Positions 1 through 10,481 of a stretch of 64,000 nucleotides of DNA are shown here, one piece after another. The notes beneath the pieces were generated by a model. It did no database searches. It was given only the letters and a program-made list of their open reading frames with translations, and had not been told where the DNA came from. The position numbers and the translations under genes were made by a program. This DNA is from Anaeramoeba flamelloides. Its lineage: Eukaryota; Metamonada; Anaeramoebidae. Numbering within the stretch: the first letter of the stretch is position 1; each line of letters begins with the position of its first letter. The stretch spans positions 13,397,001 through 13,461,000 of the forward strand of contig JANTQA010000070.1 of NCBI GenBank assembly GCA_027625915.1, in the 5' to 3' direction.

Positions 1-740
1 TGGTTAATATTGGGTTTCGGCAAAATTTAAAAAGTATTTAGTATTGATGGATTTCAACAATCTATGATTTTTAAAAGTTTAAGAAATTAAATACTACCAA
101 TGGCCATAAAATAATCTTTTTTTGTTTTTTACGACCATAAACTATTAAAAAGTTTCATACCAATGAAATTAGACGAGATACTCATCAAAAATATTAAAAA
201 TTTCAATTTGACCAATTTTGACAATTCACAATATATGTGTAATATTTTGTACTTTGGAATTGTGAATATGACAATTCCCAAAAAATTATAATCTAATCAG
301 AAAGTCAAATAAGATAATTTTTTCAGTGAGATCAAATTGTTTTTTCCATTTTTTTATGGACAACTGAATTTTGATTGATTAATTTGTTTTATTTTAAGAG
401 AAGTCAACTTCCTTATTTTTTCTAAAAGAAAAAGTAAAGAAAAATCATTTTTAAACATAAAAGGGGTAATATAAATAAGGTGAGAATAAATTTTGCATTC
501 AATTTATAATCAAAGTTTTCAAGTCATTAATCAATGGAAATAATACCAGCGTTTTTAGCAACGCTAAATAACTTTTAAACGGAAAATTATACCCTTTAAA
601 TCTGGAAATTACTTTTGGAATGGAAAAGAAAACCTTAAAATTCATTTTATTTTTTATATCATAAAAAGTTTTTACCATTTTTATTAATATTTCCATTATT
701 ATTACACAATAAATAATCTTTATTCTACTAAATAAAAATA
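1..740. other. AT-rich stretch without a recognised gene
   Basis: No reading frame with protein-like composition was found. Two weak inverted repeats are visible: around 40-100, a TATTTAGTATTGATGG word and its partner; around 220-290, a GACAATTC word and its partner. They may be worn ends of small repeats but are too degraded to name. Confidence 0.4.
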
Positions 741-2660
741 TAGATTTTTTGATTTTTTTTAGATAATTCTTTTAGTTAAATCAAAAAATGTTTTATTGAA
801 CCTATTGAAAAATATTAGTATTATTTGAAGAAGAAGAATAATAACTATTTAAAATTTTAAAGTCATTTTACAAATTTTACTCTAAAATCGAATTTTTGTT
901 CTAAGATAAAATTCGATTTTTTAAAATAAAATTTTTTAAAAGATATTTGGGAATTTCTTTGTTTTATCCTTAAAATTCAAATTCAATTTTTTTATTCCAA
1001 AAATGATTTAAATTGTTATAATGATTCTTGTGAATAAGACCAAACAATTTGTTTGAAACAATAATTTCAAAATTGAAAATTTTTTTACAATTTTTTTTCA
1101 TTTTTTTGAAAACAAGAAAAAAAACTTTTTTAAAACTGTAAAGAATAAAAAAGTTTTGCTGAAGAGATCTAGATTTAATTGAGAAAATTTTGTTAAACTT
1201 GAATCAAATTTTCATTTATTTAATTACCTTTACCTCTAATTAGTTTTATTTGTTGAAAATTTGAATTGAAATATTTTTAATTAAAAATAATAACATAAAA
1301 TTTAATATTTTTTTTTCAAAATTAATACCCTCCAATATAATTCTTAAAAGTGTGATCTAAACTCAATTCCAAAAAATGTGACACAAAAAAAAATTACATT
1401 AATAAAAATATACCCCAAAATACATGATATTTGAACATTAAAATAATAAAAGACCCGAAAATATTTAATTAATACTATTTATATATTTTATAGTAAATTT
1501 AAAATTCAATTCGAAAAATAAAAAAGAAAAAATAAAAAAAGTGTGCACCTATTTTTGGAACACGGTTACCAAAAAATCCATTTTTATTGAAAGAAAAATT
1601 AATAAAAACTATTAATAGATTCAGCTTGTCTTTTGATAACTAAATCTATCCTTTTAAATATAGAGTTTACTAATTATCTTAGGTTTCCCAACTCAAAGTA
1701 TTTCATACATTAGTGAAAATTTTAAAAATTCTTCTTCGTTTTTTGGTTACAATTTTTCAGTTTAGTATCCATAAATTCCCAATTGGATTTAAATCTTGTG
1801 GAATTGGGGGTCAAGGGTCCAGAACATTACATCCCCGATTTAAGTAAGTTTGAGTTTTTTTTTGAGGTATGTGGACAAGCCCCATCCTTTTGGAAAATCC
1901 ATTTCAACTCACTATATTCTGAATTAGCGAGTTGAATTTCCTTTGATTTTTTTGATAATATCATTAATAATACATTCAGTATTCACACTTCCATTAATAA
2001 TAATAAGGTCTGTTTGTAGGCCATGTGTCCTAGCACACCATATCATGATTTTTTTTCAAAAAAAATTTTTCTCGATAAAAAAAGAATCTCTTTTCTTTTT
2101 GAGAGAAAAAAAAAAAATTTTTTTTTGTGATCAGAATGAAAACTATTAAATTTCATTTTAAAGTGATTTTGAGATTTTCGAAAAGTTTTGAAAAAAAAAG
2201 AAAATTTTTTTTTTATTTGAAAAAAAAGAATACAAAAAAAATCAAAAAAATTATTGAAAATCAAAAATCAAAAAATAATTAAAAAAAAATGATAAATAAT
2301 TAACTTTAAAATTATTTACATTGATTGTTAATATCTAATGTTTCTATTTAAGAGTCAAATATCACTTTTCTTGGAATTAAATTGATTTTGAAGGTGTGCC
2401 CCAATTTTTGGAATTGAGTTTACGTTTTTCAAGAATTAACTTTTTTGTTAATAAAAATAATAGGTTAAGTTTTTTCATTTTATATTGGAAATATATGAAA
2501 TTTGGATTTCAAAAAATAGGCTCAGAATTAATAAATTGTTTGATTGATGTTAACTCATCCATTTCATTAATCCAAAACACAAATTATAAAAAAATATTTT
2601 TAAAAGATCTTGTCAAGATTTCATTTTATTTTTTAAAAATACTACATCCTTAAGGAATAA
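741..2660 (+). repeat. Dispersed repeat family R1, copy 1, split by a mariner element
   Basis: The sequence from about 741 to 1352, and again from about 2421 to 2660, is recognisably related to 12860-13720 and, in reverse orientation, to 63290-64000. Shared words include AGACCAAACAATTTGTT and the stretch around TTTGGATTTCAAAAAA. The gap from 1353 to 2420 is a mariner-type insertion that the other two copies lack. A short open frame at 2396-2653 lies in the repeat and has no homologue I recognise. The repeat is AT-rich, looks non-coding, and is probably a decayed non-autonomous element. Confidence 0.55.
1353..2420 (-). mobile_element. Tc1/mariner DNA transposon, decayed copy
   Basis: The ends are inverted repeats: TAAACTCAATTCCAAAAA at about 1353 and its near-complement TTTTTGGAATTGAGTTTA ending at about 2420. 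A TA dinucleotide at each edge fits the TA target duplication of this superfamily. Inside, on the minus strand between about 2060 and 1740, frames read WIFQKDGACPHTSKK and, after a frame change, PQDLNPIGNLW. These match the DDE_3 signature of Tc1/mariner transposases (FQ.DGAP.HTSK ... SPDLNPIENLW). The frame is broken and the amino-terminal half is not readable, so the copy is dead. It sits inside repeat family R1 and is therefore younger than that copy. A further mariner-end-like word, GTGTGCACCTATTTTTGGAAC, lies at 1541 and may be a nested remnant. Confidence 0.75.
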
Positions 2661-2787
2661 AATGCTTAATTTTGCTGTGTTTGTTCACTCTTTGAATTAG
2701 AGGTTACGAATTTAGTCACTTCAAAATTCTCTCGTTAACAGATAAAGTGTTATTAACACGAAGTCCTTAACAAGAAATCCATAAAGT

Positions 2788-3585
2788 AAAAATTTTGGTT
2801 TTAAGCACAACAGTCGAAAAATTTCAAATTTTTATGAATATTATTCTACTCGCTTTGTGTGAAAAGAATTGGTATCTTAGAAGTTTATGACCTTTCTGAT
2901 CTTTACCAGACGATATTAAAAAATGAGAAAAAATAAGACAACAAATACAATTTTGAATTGAATGTCATTCCTGAAAATTTTGATATGACATTTTTGTCAT
3001 CTCAATTAATTATTATTTTTGAGGTTGATTCATGATGGTATTGATTGAGTACGAGTAAGGATAATGTAGGGTTAACAAGGGTATATAAGATTTAAATAAG
3101 GCTCGTATAGAAGTAGCTGTTATATGTTTAGTAAATTCAGGTGTGTTAAGTATTGTTCGTAAGTGCACAGTATGCTATGTCTCGGATTTTTTTCGAAGGA
3201 AATAAAATGTTTGAGCTCGGTAGGGAAGTTTGAGGTTTGGTTATTTTAGGTTGAATCAAGATTTTTAGGAAATTGTGAGTTGAATAAGATTTGGTTTGGC
3301 TATGTAATGTAGGGTATGTGCGTGTAAGATTGGGTATTCGTATGTTATTTTTGGATGTCATTCGGACGACAAAAATGTCATATCAAAATTTTCAGGAATG
3401 ACATTCAATTCAAAATTGTATTTCTTTTCTTATTTTTTCTCATTTTTTAATATGTCTGGTAAAGGCCAGAAAGGTCATAAACTTCTAAGATATCAATTCT
3501 TTTCAGACAAAGCGAGTAGAATAATATTCATAAAAATTTGAAATTTTTCGACTGTTGTGCTTTCAGTCAAAATTTTGTGAAAATT
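2788..3585. mobile_element. Foldback/MITE-like element with 0.2-kb inverted arms and a G-skewed centre
   Basis: The left arm (about 2788-3001) and right arm (about 3366-3585) are near-perfect reverse complements over roughly 210 bases. Shared words include AAGCACAACAGTCG at the outer side and ATGACATTTTTGTCAT-like sequence at the inner side. The 360-base centre has a different composition: on the plus strand it has far more G than C (hand counts of two 60-base lines give 15 against 4 and 19 against 5). A 71-codon open frame at 3146-3361 (minus) is a product of this skew and resembles nothing I know. The element lies just beyond the broken end of the phosphatase gene. Confidence 0.75.
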
Positions 3586-3833
3586 TTTTTTTGAATTTAT
3601 TGGTTGTAATCGTACAAATTTTGAAAAAAAAACAGGATTTGGGTACAAAAGATATGAAAGCAAATGTCTCAGTATTGATCAAAGAAGATTTTGTCTCCTT
3701 TTAAGAAAAATTTCTGAATTATTGTCATTAATTGAGCCTCAAAAATGTACACCAAAAGGAATGGACTGAGGGACTTATTCTTGTACTTTTTTTAAAAAAA
3801 ATGAAATTAAAATGAAGAATAAAAAGAAAAATT
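3586..3833 (-). pseudogene. Possible decayed continuation of the phosphatase gene
   Basis: The next PP2A block expected after exon 3 is the HGGLSP region with its metal-binding histidine. On the minus strand near 3760-3690 there is a very weak echo: VH, GSI, then a basic RRQ. Stops interrupt it and the conserved histidine-glycine pair is not intact. This may be a rotted exon or chance. No better candidate was found between here and the window start. Confidence 0.2.
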
Positions 3834-4999
3834 TCAAATAATTACACTATTGTTGATGATCCCTGCAATTGGAAGGTACTCAAACAAATCTGTAAAAATT
3901 CTCCACACAGTAATATTTCCATATCTCTCTAAACATTCGTTATAAAAACCATACACCCTGGTAGTTTGCTGGCTTTCATGATTCCTGTTATTGTTTTTTG
4001 AAGAAAAAGAAGTACAATTATTTTTATCATTGTTTGAGAAGGAATCAGGTGGGGTGTTAAAACAAGAAAAAAATCGTTAGTTTGGAAACCATTTGTTCTG
4101 AATAAAAATCAGCTTTTAAACTTGAGGATTTAGGAAACAAAGAAAAAAAAGAAAAAAAAAAAAGGAAACAAATAATTACCCTCTTAATAATGTAATTCGA
4201 TCTGGATAACGAACTAATTTAAGGTTTTATATTGAGAACAGTATTTTACAATATAAAAAAAAAAAAAAATGGTACAATAGGGTTAACGAACGACAAAAAG
4301 AAACTAAAAAGACCACAAAAAAGAAAAAAAACAAATTATTAATAGGGTGGATCCGATACCTTTTGTAGCAATTAGTAAAGTGATTGTTTCCACAGAAAAA
4401 GAACCCCTGTCAACATAGTCACCAAGGAACAAGTATTTTTTATCAGGAACAGATCCGTGTTTGGAGAAAATATGCAAAAGATCTGGGTATTGTCCATGTG
4501 TGTCGCCAACAATTATGATTGGTGCAGCAATATTTACAACATTCCCTTCTTTTAGAAAGATTTCTTTAGCTTTTTCACATAATTGATAAATCTCATTTTC
4601 CAGTAAGATACCATAGTTTTGCACTTCTTCAATTTGTTGATCGAGAGCGTAGTGAATATTTTTGTGTAAATCGACTTTCTTTGGCTTATTGTTCTTATTT
4701 TTTATTTTGTTATTTGATTTTGAGTTGTTATTTGAGTTTGATCGACTTTTTGATTTTTTTCTGTTGTTTTCGATTGGTTTGTTGTTCTTGGTTTGTTTGG
4801 TTTTGGTTTTTGTTTTTGTTTTTGTTTTTGATTCTTTTTTATTTTTTTCTTTTTTTCGATCACTTTCTTGATTAGCCTCTTTTTTTTTGTTTCTCTTCTT
4901 TTCCTTTTTTTTCGATTTATGACTCATTATAAATTTGAAAAAATAAATTTTGAAAATCGATTTTTCTTCTGATTTGGAGGTTTTGTTCTGCTTTTGCAA
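3834..4999 (-). CDS. PP2A/PP4-type Ser/Thr phosphatase catalytic subunit, 3'-truncated
   Basis: Three exons can be read. Exon 1 runs 4999 (or more likely the second Met at 4927) down to 4360. Exon 2 is a 34-base microexon at 4213-4180 and exon 3 starts at 3984. Introns are 146 and 195 bases with gtatcg/ttag and gtaatt/acag borders. The spliced product carries [29 protein letters not shown] and [13 protein letters not shown], the first half of a PP2A/PP4 catalytic core holding the first metal ligands. Before it lies about 100 residues of Lys-rich tail with KTKTKTK. After [15 protein letters not shown] the frame stops at 3834, or at a donor near 3845. The second half, including HGGLSP and the last metal-binding histidines, was not found; repeat elements occupy that space. 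The gene is probably non-functional unless distant exons exist. Confidence 0.8.
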
Positions 5000-5450
5000 G
5001 TTTATTGATTTTTTTTTTAAGGGTTATCCTCATATTGATTGAATCAATTGATGAGTTATTCATAGACTATTTTGAGTCCCGAAGAAAAAATCAATAAGCT
5101 AGTCTTCAAATAAAAGTTATCAATCTAAATAAATTCTCACTTTTTTCTCTTTTCCTTTAAATTACCAGAGTGTAAACCAAATCTATTTTGATGAATATTA
5201 CGATTAAGGATCTCAAATTATTTTTCCACAAATTTCAAAGGTTGATATTTGGAATTCAAGAATAAATGATTTATTTTTTTAAATTGATCCCAAAATTTGA
5301 AGATTAGCTTTGGAGTATAAATTTCAAATTAATCTTTGAATTTTGTAACATTGGATTATTGTTTTAAATATTCCAAAACTTTTATCACTTCTTAACAGTA
5401 AAATAGGATTGAGTTTGATTTTGTCTCAGAGTTGTGGGTATTTTAAATAA
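5000..5450. other. Upstream region of the phosphatase gene, no gene seen
   Basis: AT-rich sequence with no coding frame. It would contain the promoter of the minus-strand phosphatase, but no motif stands out. Confidence 0.4.
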
Positions 5451-5882
5451 TGAAGGAGTATCTAAAATAAAGCCACCATGGGTGTCTTAGGAATTAAAAC
5501 ATCAGTGAATTATACTCTATATTTCTTGAGATCCAGAAGAACTATAATATTTCGAAAATTTGGGAATAGATAATTTGGTAAGATCAGATACTTAATTGGA
5601 AGATGGTAGTAAAACCCACAACACAAACCAGGTTTTTTCTAATTGAAGTATTGTCTAGTTTCCAATAAAAACATCTGAATAAAGGACTTTGATTAAAAAT
5701 TGGTTGGGTTGTGGGTTTTACTACCATCTTCCAATTAACTGTCTGATCTCGCTAAAAATAACTATTCATAAAATTTCCAAAAATTTATAGTTCTTCTAAA
5801 TCTCAAGAAATATAAAGTATAATTCACTGATGTTTTAATTCGTAAGACCCCCATGGGGACTTTATTTTAAATACTCCTTAAA
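5451..5882. mobile_element. 432-base near-palindromic MITE-like element
   Basis: The arms at about 5451-5630 and 5703-5882 are reverse complements with few differences. Shared words include AAGGAGTAT, CCCATGGG-like sequence, AAAACATCAGTGAATT and GGAAGATGGTAGTAAAACCC. The unpaired centre is only about 70 bases. There is no coding capacity. The high match between arms argues for recent insertion or for gene conversion. Confidence 0.8.
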
Positions 5883-6051
5883 CATCCAATCGTTAAAACT
5901 TTTTTTAAATTAAGGGTTGATACCCCTGAGTTTTGAATTACATAATTCCAAATTATTTACGATTTTTATAAAAGTAATGGTTGTCTTTGAGTATTATTAT
6001 CAATTGTTCGTTCCAATTGACTTGGTCAAAAATTAGGTTCTGATCTGATTT

Positions 6052-8124
6052 GGTGAAATGTTTCAACTATGAAATTCTTGGAATGGATATTTATTTTTAA
6101 CATTTCATATTTAAGCTATTTACTCATTAATTTGTTGGATATTTAGGTTAGGTTAATGATATTATTAAAATTCAAATGTAAATATGAGAATTTTTTTCTT
6201 AAGAAAAATATAAAAAAACTTATATAAAAACATAATGTGATTGTTACATTTTTTAACTAATATATTTAATTTGAAATTTTTATTTTTTTTAATTATCATT
6301 TTTTTAAAAACAATAATTTGATTGTTGTATACGATTTTATTGATTTGAATTAAATTTGATGTGTGCTTATTTTTGAACTAATCTAATAAATCAAGAGATA
6401 TTTGCATCTTATATAAAATCTTTATCACATATTTAGAAAAAAGTTTGGAAGATATGATAATTAATTTGACGATTTTTATTTTAAAAGAATATTCAAAACT
6501 ATTGAAATTGATTATTTAGCAAATAATATGAAAATTTAAATTTTAATTGTTTTTTTAGTTCAAAATCTTATATTTATCTAAAAAAAAATAAGAAAAAACG
6601 AAGAAACTAAAATTTATAAAAATATCTGAATTATTCTGAAAATAGGATTAAGTATTTTGAACAAAAATCAATTAAAATTCAAGTTTTTTTGTCTTTATTT
6701 TAATAATATTGTTTTTTTCAAAGGTGCTGAAAAAATTTACAAATATCATTTTATTTTTTTAATTGAACTTGGAAGATAAAATTAGAAAAAAAAAAATAAT
6801 ATTCAAATTAATATATAAATAATATTTCTCGGATGTAAATCCAATAGATTAATGTCTTTTTTTTATTATTTGAAAATGTAATATTGTTTTTCCCCTTTAG
6901 AAAAAAACTAAGGTATTCATTTGGATCTTCTATCCAAGATCAAAGAAAATCTTCTAAAAATCGGATAAATTTTATTACAATCATTTTCGCCATTTTAATA
7001 ACATTAGAACAACACTCTTTTACTTAATGAATATCGGTTTTACACTAAAATAAAAAAATTTGCACAAAAATTATGTAGAAAAAAATAGTAAACAATATAA
7101 ACTTAAAAAAGTTTATAATGTAAAAAAATGAATTTAATTTTGAAATTTCCAAAACTAACTTTTTTCTTCAATATCCAACCAAACTCTTTAAACAAATGTA
7201 ATTCACAAATTATAATTGAACTCATTAAAAGGTAAATAAATTAAATAATGTTTTTATTTTAGTTATTAGAAGGATTATTTTGATTTTTAATATGTATTGA
7301 ATAATATTATTTAAAGTTATTTTATAAATATTTCTATTTTTTAACTTATTTTATTTTGTATCATCTTAAAAGTTTTGATCGTTTTTTCTTAATATTTTGA
7401 GGAAATAATCATCTAAAAATCTATTTTTAAAATCAGAATCATCAGAAAAAAATGATAATTTTTACACTATTTACTAAAATATTGACAAAAAAATTATTTA
7501 AAATTGATTTTTGTTCCAAATATTTCATTATATTTTCAGAATAATTCAGATTTTTTAAAAATATAGTAGTTTCTTCGTTTTTTCTTATTTTTTTTTCGAT
7601 AAATAAAAGATTTTGAACTAAATAAAACAATTGAAATTTAAATTTTCATATTATTTGCTAAATAATCAATTTCAATAGTTTTGAATATTCTTTTAAAATA
7701 AAAATCATCAAATTAATTATCATGAACTCTAAATTTTTTTCTAAATTTATATTAAAGATTTTAGATTGAATTGAAATATCTCTTGATTTATTATATTAGT
7801 TCAAAAATAAGCACACATCAAATTTAATTCAAATCAATAAAATCGTATACAACAATCAAATTATTTTTTTAAAAAAAAATGATAATTAAAAAAAATAAAA
7901 ATTTCAAATTAAATATATTAGTTAAAAAATGTAACAATCACATTATGTTTTTATATAAGTTTTTTATATTTTCTTAAGAAAAAAATTCTCATATTTACAT
8001 TTGAATTTTAATAATATCATTAACCTAACCTAAATATCCAACAAATTAATGAGTAAATAGCTTAAATATGAAATGTTAAAAATAAATATCCATTCCAAGA
8101 ATTTCATAGTTGAAACATTTCACC
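6052..8124. mobile_element. 2-kb foldback element with arms of about 660 bases
   Basis: The left arm (about 6052-6716) and right arm (about 7460-8124) are reverse complements. Outer words are GGTGAAATGTTTCAACTATG and its complement; inner words include AAGAAAAAACGAAGAAACT and GAACAAAAATCAATT. The centre (about 740 bases) is AT-rich without a convincing gene. Short open frames in the arms (for example 7442-7630) are not protein-like. Each arm contains GTGTGCTTATTTTTGAAC, which resembles the mariner-type end word near 1541 and suggests a distant relationship to that superfamily. Confidence 0.8.
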
Positions 8125-8987
8125 AAAAGCAAAATTTTTTCCAATTGTACATATGTCGGTAGTATATGTCCCTACGACCCAAAAAACGTTAAAATTCAAA
8201 ACTGATCAAATACCTTCTATTAAAAAAATTCGTAAAACTAATTGAAAAAATAAAAATAAATAAAGTTTCCATTAAACTTTTTCTTGAAAACATTTTTTGC
8301 CAAAATTATTGAATTCAATATGTTGAAATTATGTATAATTTTAAGATACACTATCTTGTTTTAACTCACTTACCAAAAAAAATTCGAAATTATGGGAATT
8401 TTATTTTCACAAAAGGCAATAATTTGGTCTTCGAATGTTTTTTTTTTTTTTAAATGATAAAATTAAAAAAAAAAAGTTCAACTAAAAAGATCAACTCTGG
8501 AAAAATAACCTAATTTTATATTTAAACTTATTCTTTGATTTCAAAATGTTCTCAACCCCAATTTTTCCAAAAAAAAATATAAAAGTGCACAGTAATTTCA
8601 GAAAATATTTTCGATATTCAAAAGTTGAGAGTGTTTTTATTCTAAAAAATTTTATCCCAGTGTTTAATTGAATGAAGTTATAAGGCACGTTTTCGAAAAT
8701 TATTAATCAGAAAAAAATAGTGCTTAATTTTATTAAGGACATATATTGAGTCTTTAAAATTAAAATCCATTTTTTTCATAGCCCAATATCGCTTCTAATT
8801 CAGTGTCTGTGGATTATCAAATACCAAATTAATGATGAAAGTTAATTTCTTGATACTTTGATAATAAAAAAAAAAATTTGTAATTTAAAAAAGAAAATTT
8901 AAATTTTTTATTTATTTAATTTAAAAATAAATATTAATATAAATTCAATTAAAGAATTAAAAAGAAAAAAAAAATAATAATAATATT
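8125..8987. other. Gene-free AT-rich spacer
   Basis: No gene is visible. The part next to 8987 is the 3' flank of the glucosidase II beta gene and contains AATAAA-like words, as does nearly all of this AT-rich sequence. Confidence 0.4.
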
Positions 8988-10281
8988 TTAAAGTTCGTCA
9001 TGGATATTCTTTTTTTCTTGGTTTGTTGTTAAATCTGGGATTGTTATTTTATTTTTTGGTTTTTCACACACAATGGGCGTTAATAAAGTCATTTGGTATT
9101 TGCAAATACTAACTTCTTGTACGTTTTTTATTTCATTTTTTAAACCACATTTTAAAAGCACTGTTGTTGATCTATTGGGGCCATTCCAGCACTTATCACC
9201 ACCTGTGAATTCCATTTGTTCTTTATTAGCTTTGGTATTTTTCTTCTCATTCTCGTTCTCATCCTCATTCTCATTCTCATTGTCATTATCACTATCACTT
9301 TCTTGATTTGTTAATCCCCCCCATTGTTTAAAATTACCAAGTTTATAGGTGTTACCATTTTCCTTTTGGGTAACTTTATCAAAAGGACAGACTTCGTATG
9401 TGTATTTATTTTCTTTGTATTCAATGCAATTATCAAACAAATAATAAAATTCATTATCAATCCCTAAATCAAGATCACCAATTTTCTCGAATTTTTCTTT
9501 TTCTGTTTTTTTGTTTCTTTTTTCTGTAAACATCGAACTTTTTTCTCGAATTATTTTTTTTTTTAAGTCTTCTAATTCTTTTTTTGATGCACCAAAAAAC
9601 AAATTTTTGAACTCTTTGGTAATTTTTTTAATTTTGGGATCCTTATGAAGGAAACAAAAATCTTTATCATTCTTTTCTTCACTGTTTGCTGTTTCCATAT
9701 TTTTTGAGACCAGGCGCTCTTGAATCATCTTTTTCAAGACTTTTTTTCGATTTTTTTTTTGGGCATAAATCCATTTCTCACATACCTGTTGTTTTTCTGA
9801 CATCTTTTCAGATTCTTGTTCTGCCTTTTCATATTCCTCTTTGGTAATTTCAATTTGTTCTTGGAGGTATTGTTTTTTTTCGTTGGTTTCTTTTTGGATT
9901 TCTAATCTCAATTTATAGCCTTCTTCTTGGATTTCTTGTTCTTTTAATTGGTCAGAAATCTGATCCAAATATAATTCTTTACAAGTGTTTGTACATTTAA
10001 CCTTGCCCGACACCTCATCCTCCCCGGAACAGCAATCACAAATGCCGTCATTGACCCTTGAAGATGGTATCAATTTGCTTAACAGCCCTTCGTTGTGACA
10101 ATAAAAGTTCCCTTTTGGACATGCAGAGGTCCCTGGTTCGTCGCTACCATCTTCGCAATCACAATAATTGTCATTTACATATGACTTTGGTATTGTTTTT
10201 GAATTGTCTAAACACGTGAACGTTTTTGGATCAGAATAATGACTAGCAACTAAAACAAATTATAATTAAAAGGAAAAAGCA

Positions 10282-10313
<32 letters not shown>

Positions 10314-10481
10314 CATTTTGGATTCTTTTTTAGAATTGTTGTTGGATTGTTGTATGGTTTAATTGGGAACAAATTGGACTTTACGCGAAGGGTCAATACC
10401 AACTATCGCCGCTTGACAACAATAAGAAGATAATGTCAACAACGCTAAAAATAAAAAGAAATTCTTGCAAAAGTAAAACAT
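8988..10481 (-). CDS. Glucosidase II beta subunit (PRKCSH-like), ER lumen
   Basis: The protein is the non-catalytic beta subunit of ER glucosidase II, which trims glucose from N-linked glycans during glycoprotein folding. Exon 1 is 10481-10385, exon 2 is 10249-8988, and the 135-base intron uses gtaaag/ttag with a long A run. The 452-residue product begins with a signal peptide (MFYFCKNFFLFLALLTLSS). Two LDL-receptor class A-like modules follow, with YCDCEDGSDEPG and CDCCSGEDE. A Glu/Lys-rich coiled coil (about nt 9960-9530) leads to a mannose-6-phosphate-receptor homology domain, beginning NEFYYLFDNC with FTGGDKCWNGPNR later. The C-terminus is HDEL, an ER retrieval signal. An acidic Asp/Asn/Glu insert interrupts the MRH domain. 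An upstream in-frame Met at 10598 is rejected because it would bury the signal peptide. Length is near the family's usual value and all landmarks are present, so it looks functional. Confidence 0.93.

Noticed and set aside
1541-2394. Direct-repeat-like pair GTGTGCACC...TTTTTGGAA and GTGTGCCCC...TTTTTGGAA as long terminal repeats
   Set aside because: Similarity covers only about 25 bases and the interior encodes a mariner transposase. Inverted TIRs explain the structure better.
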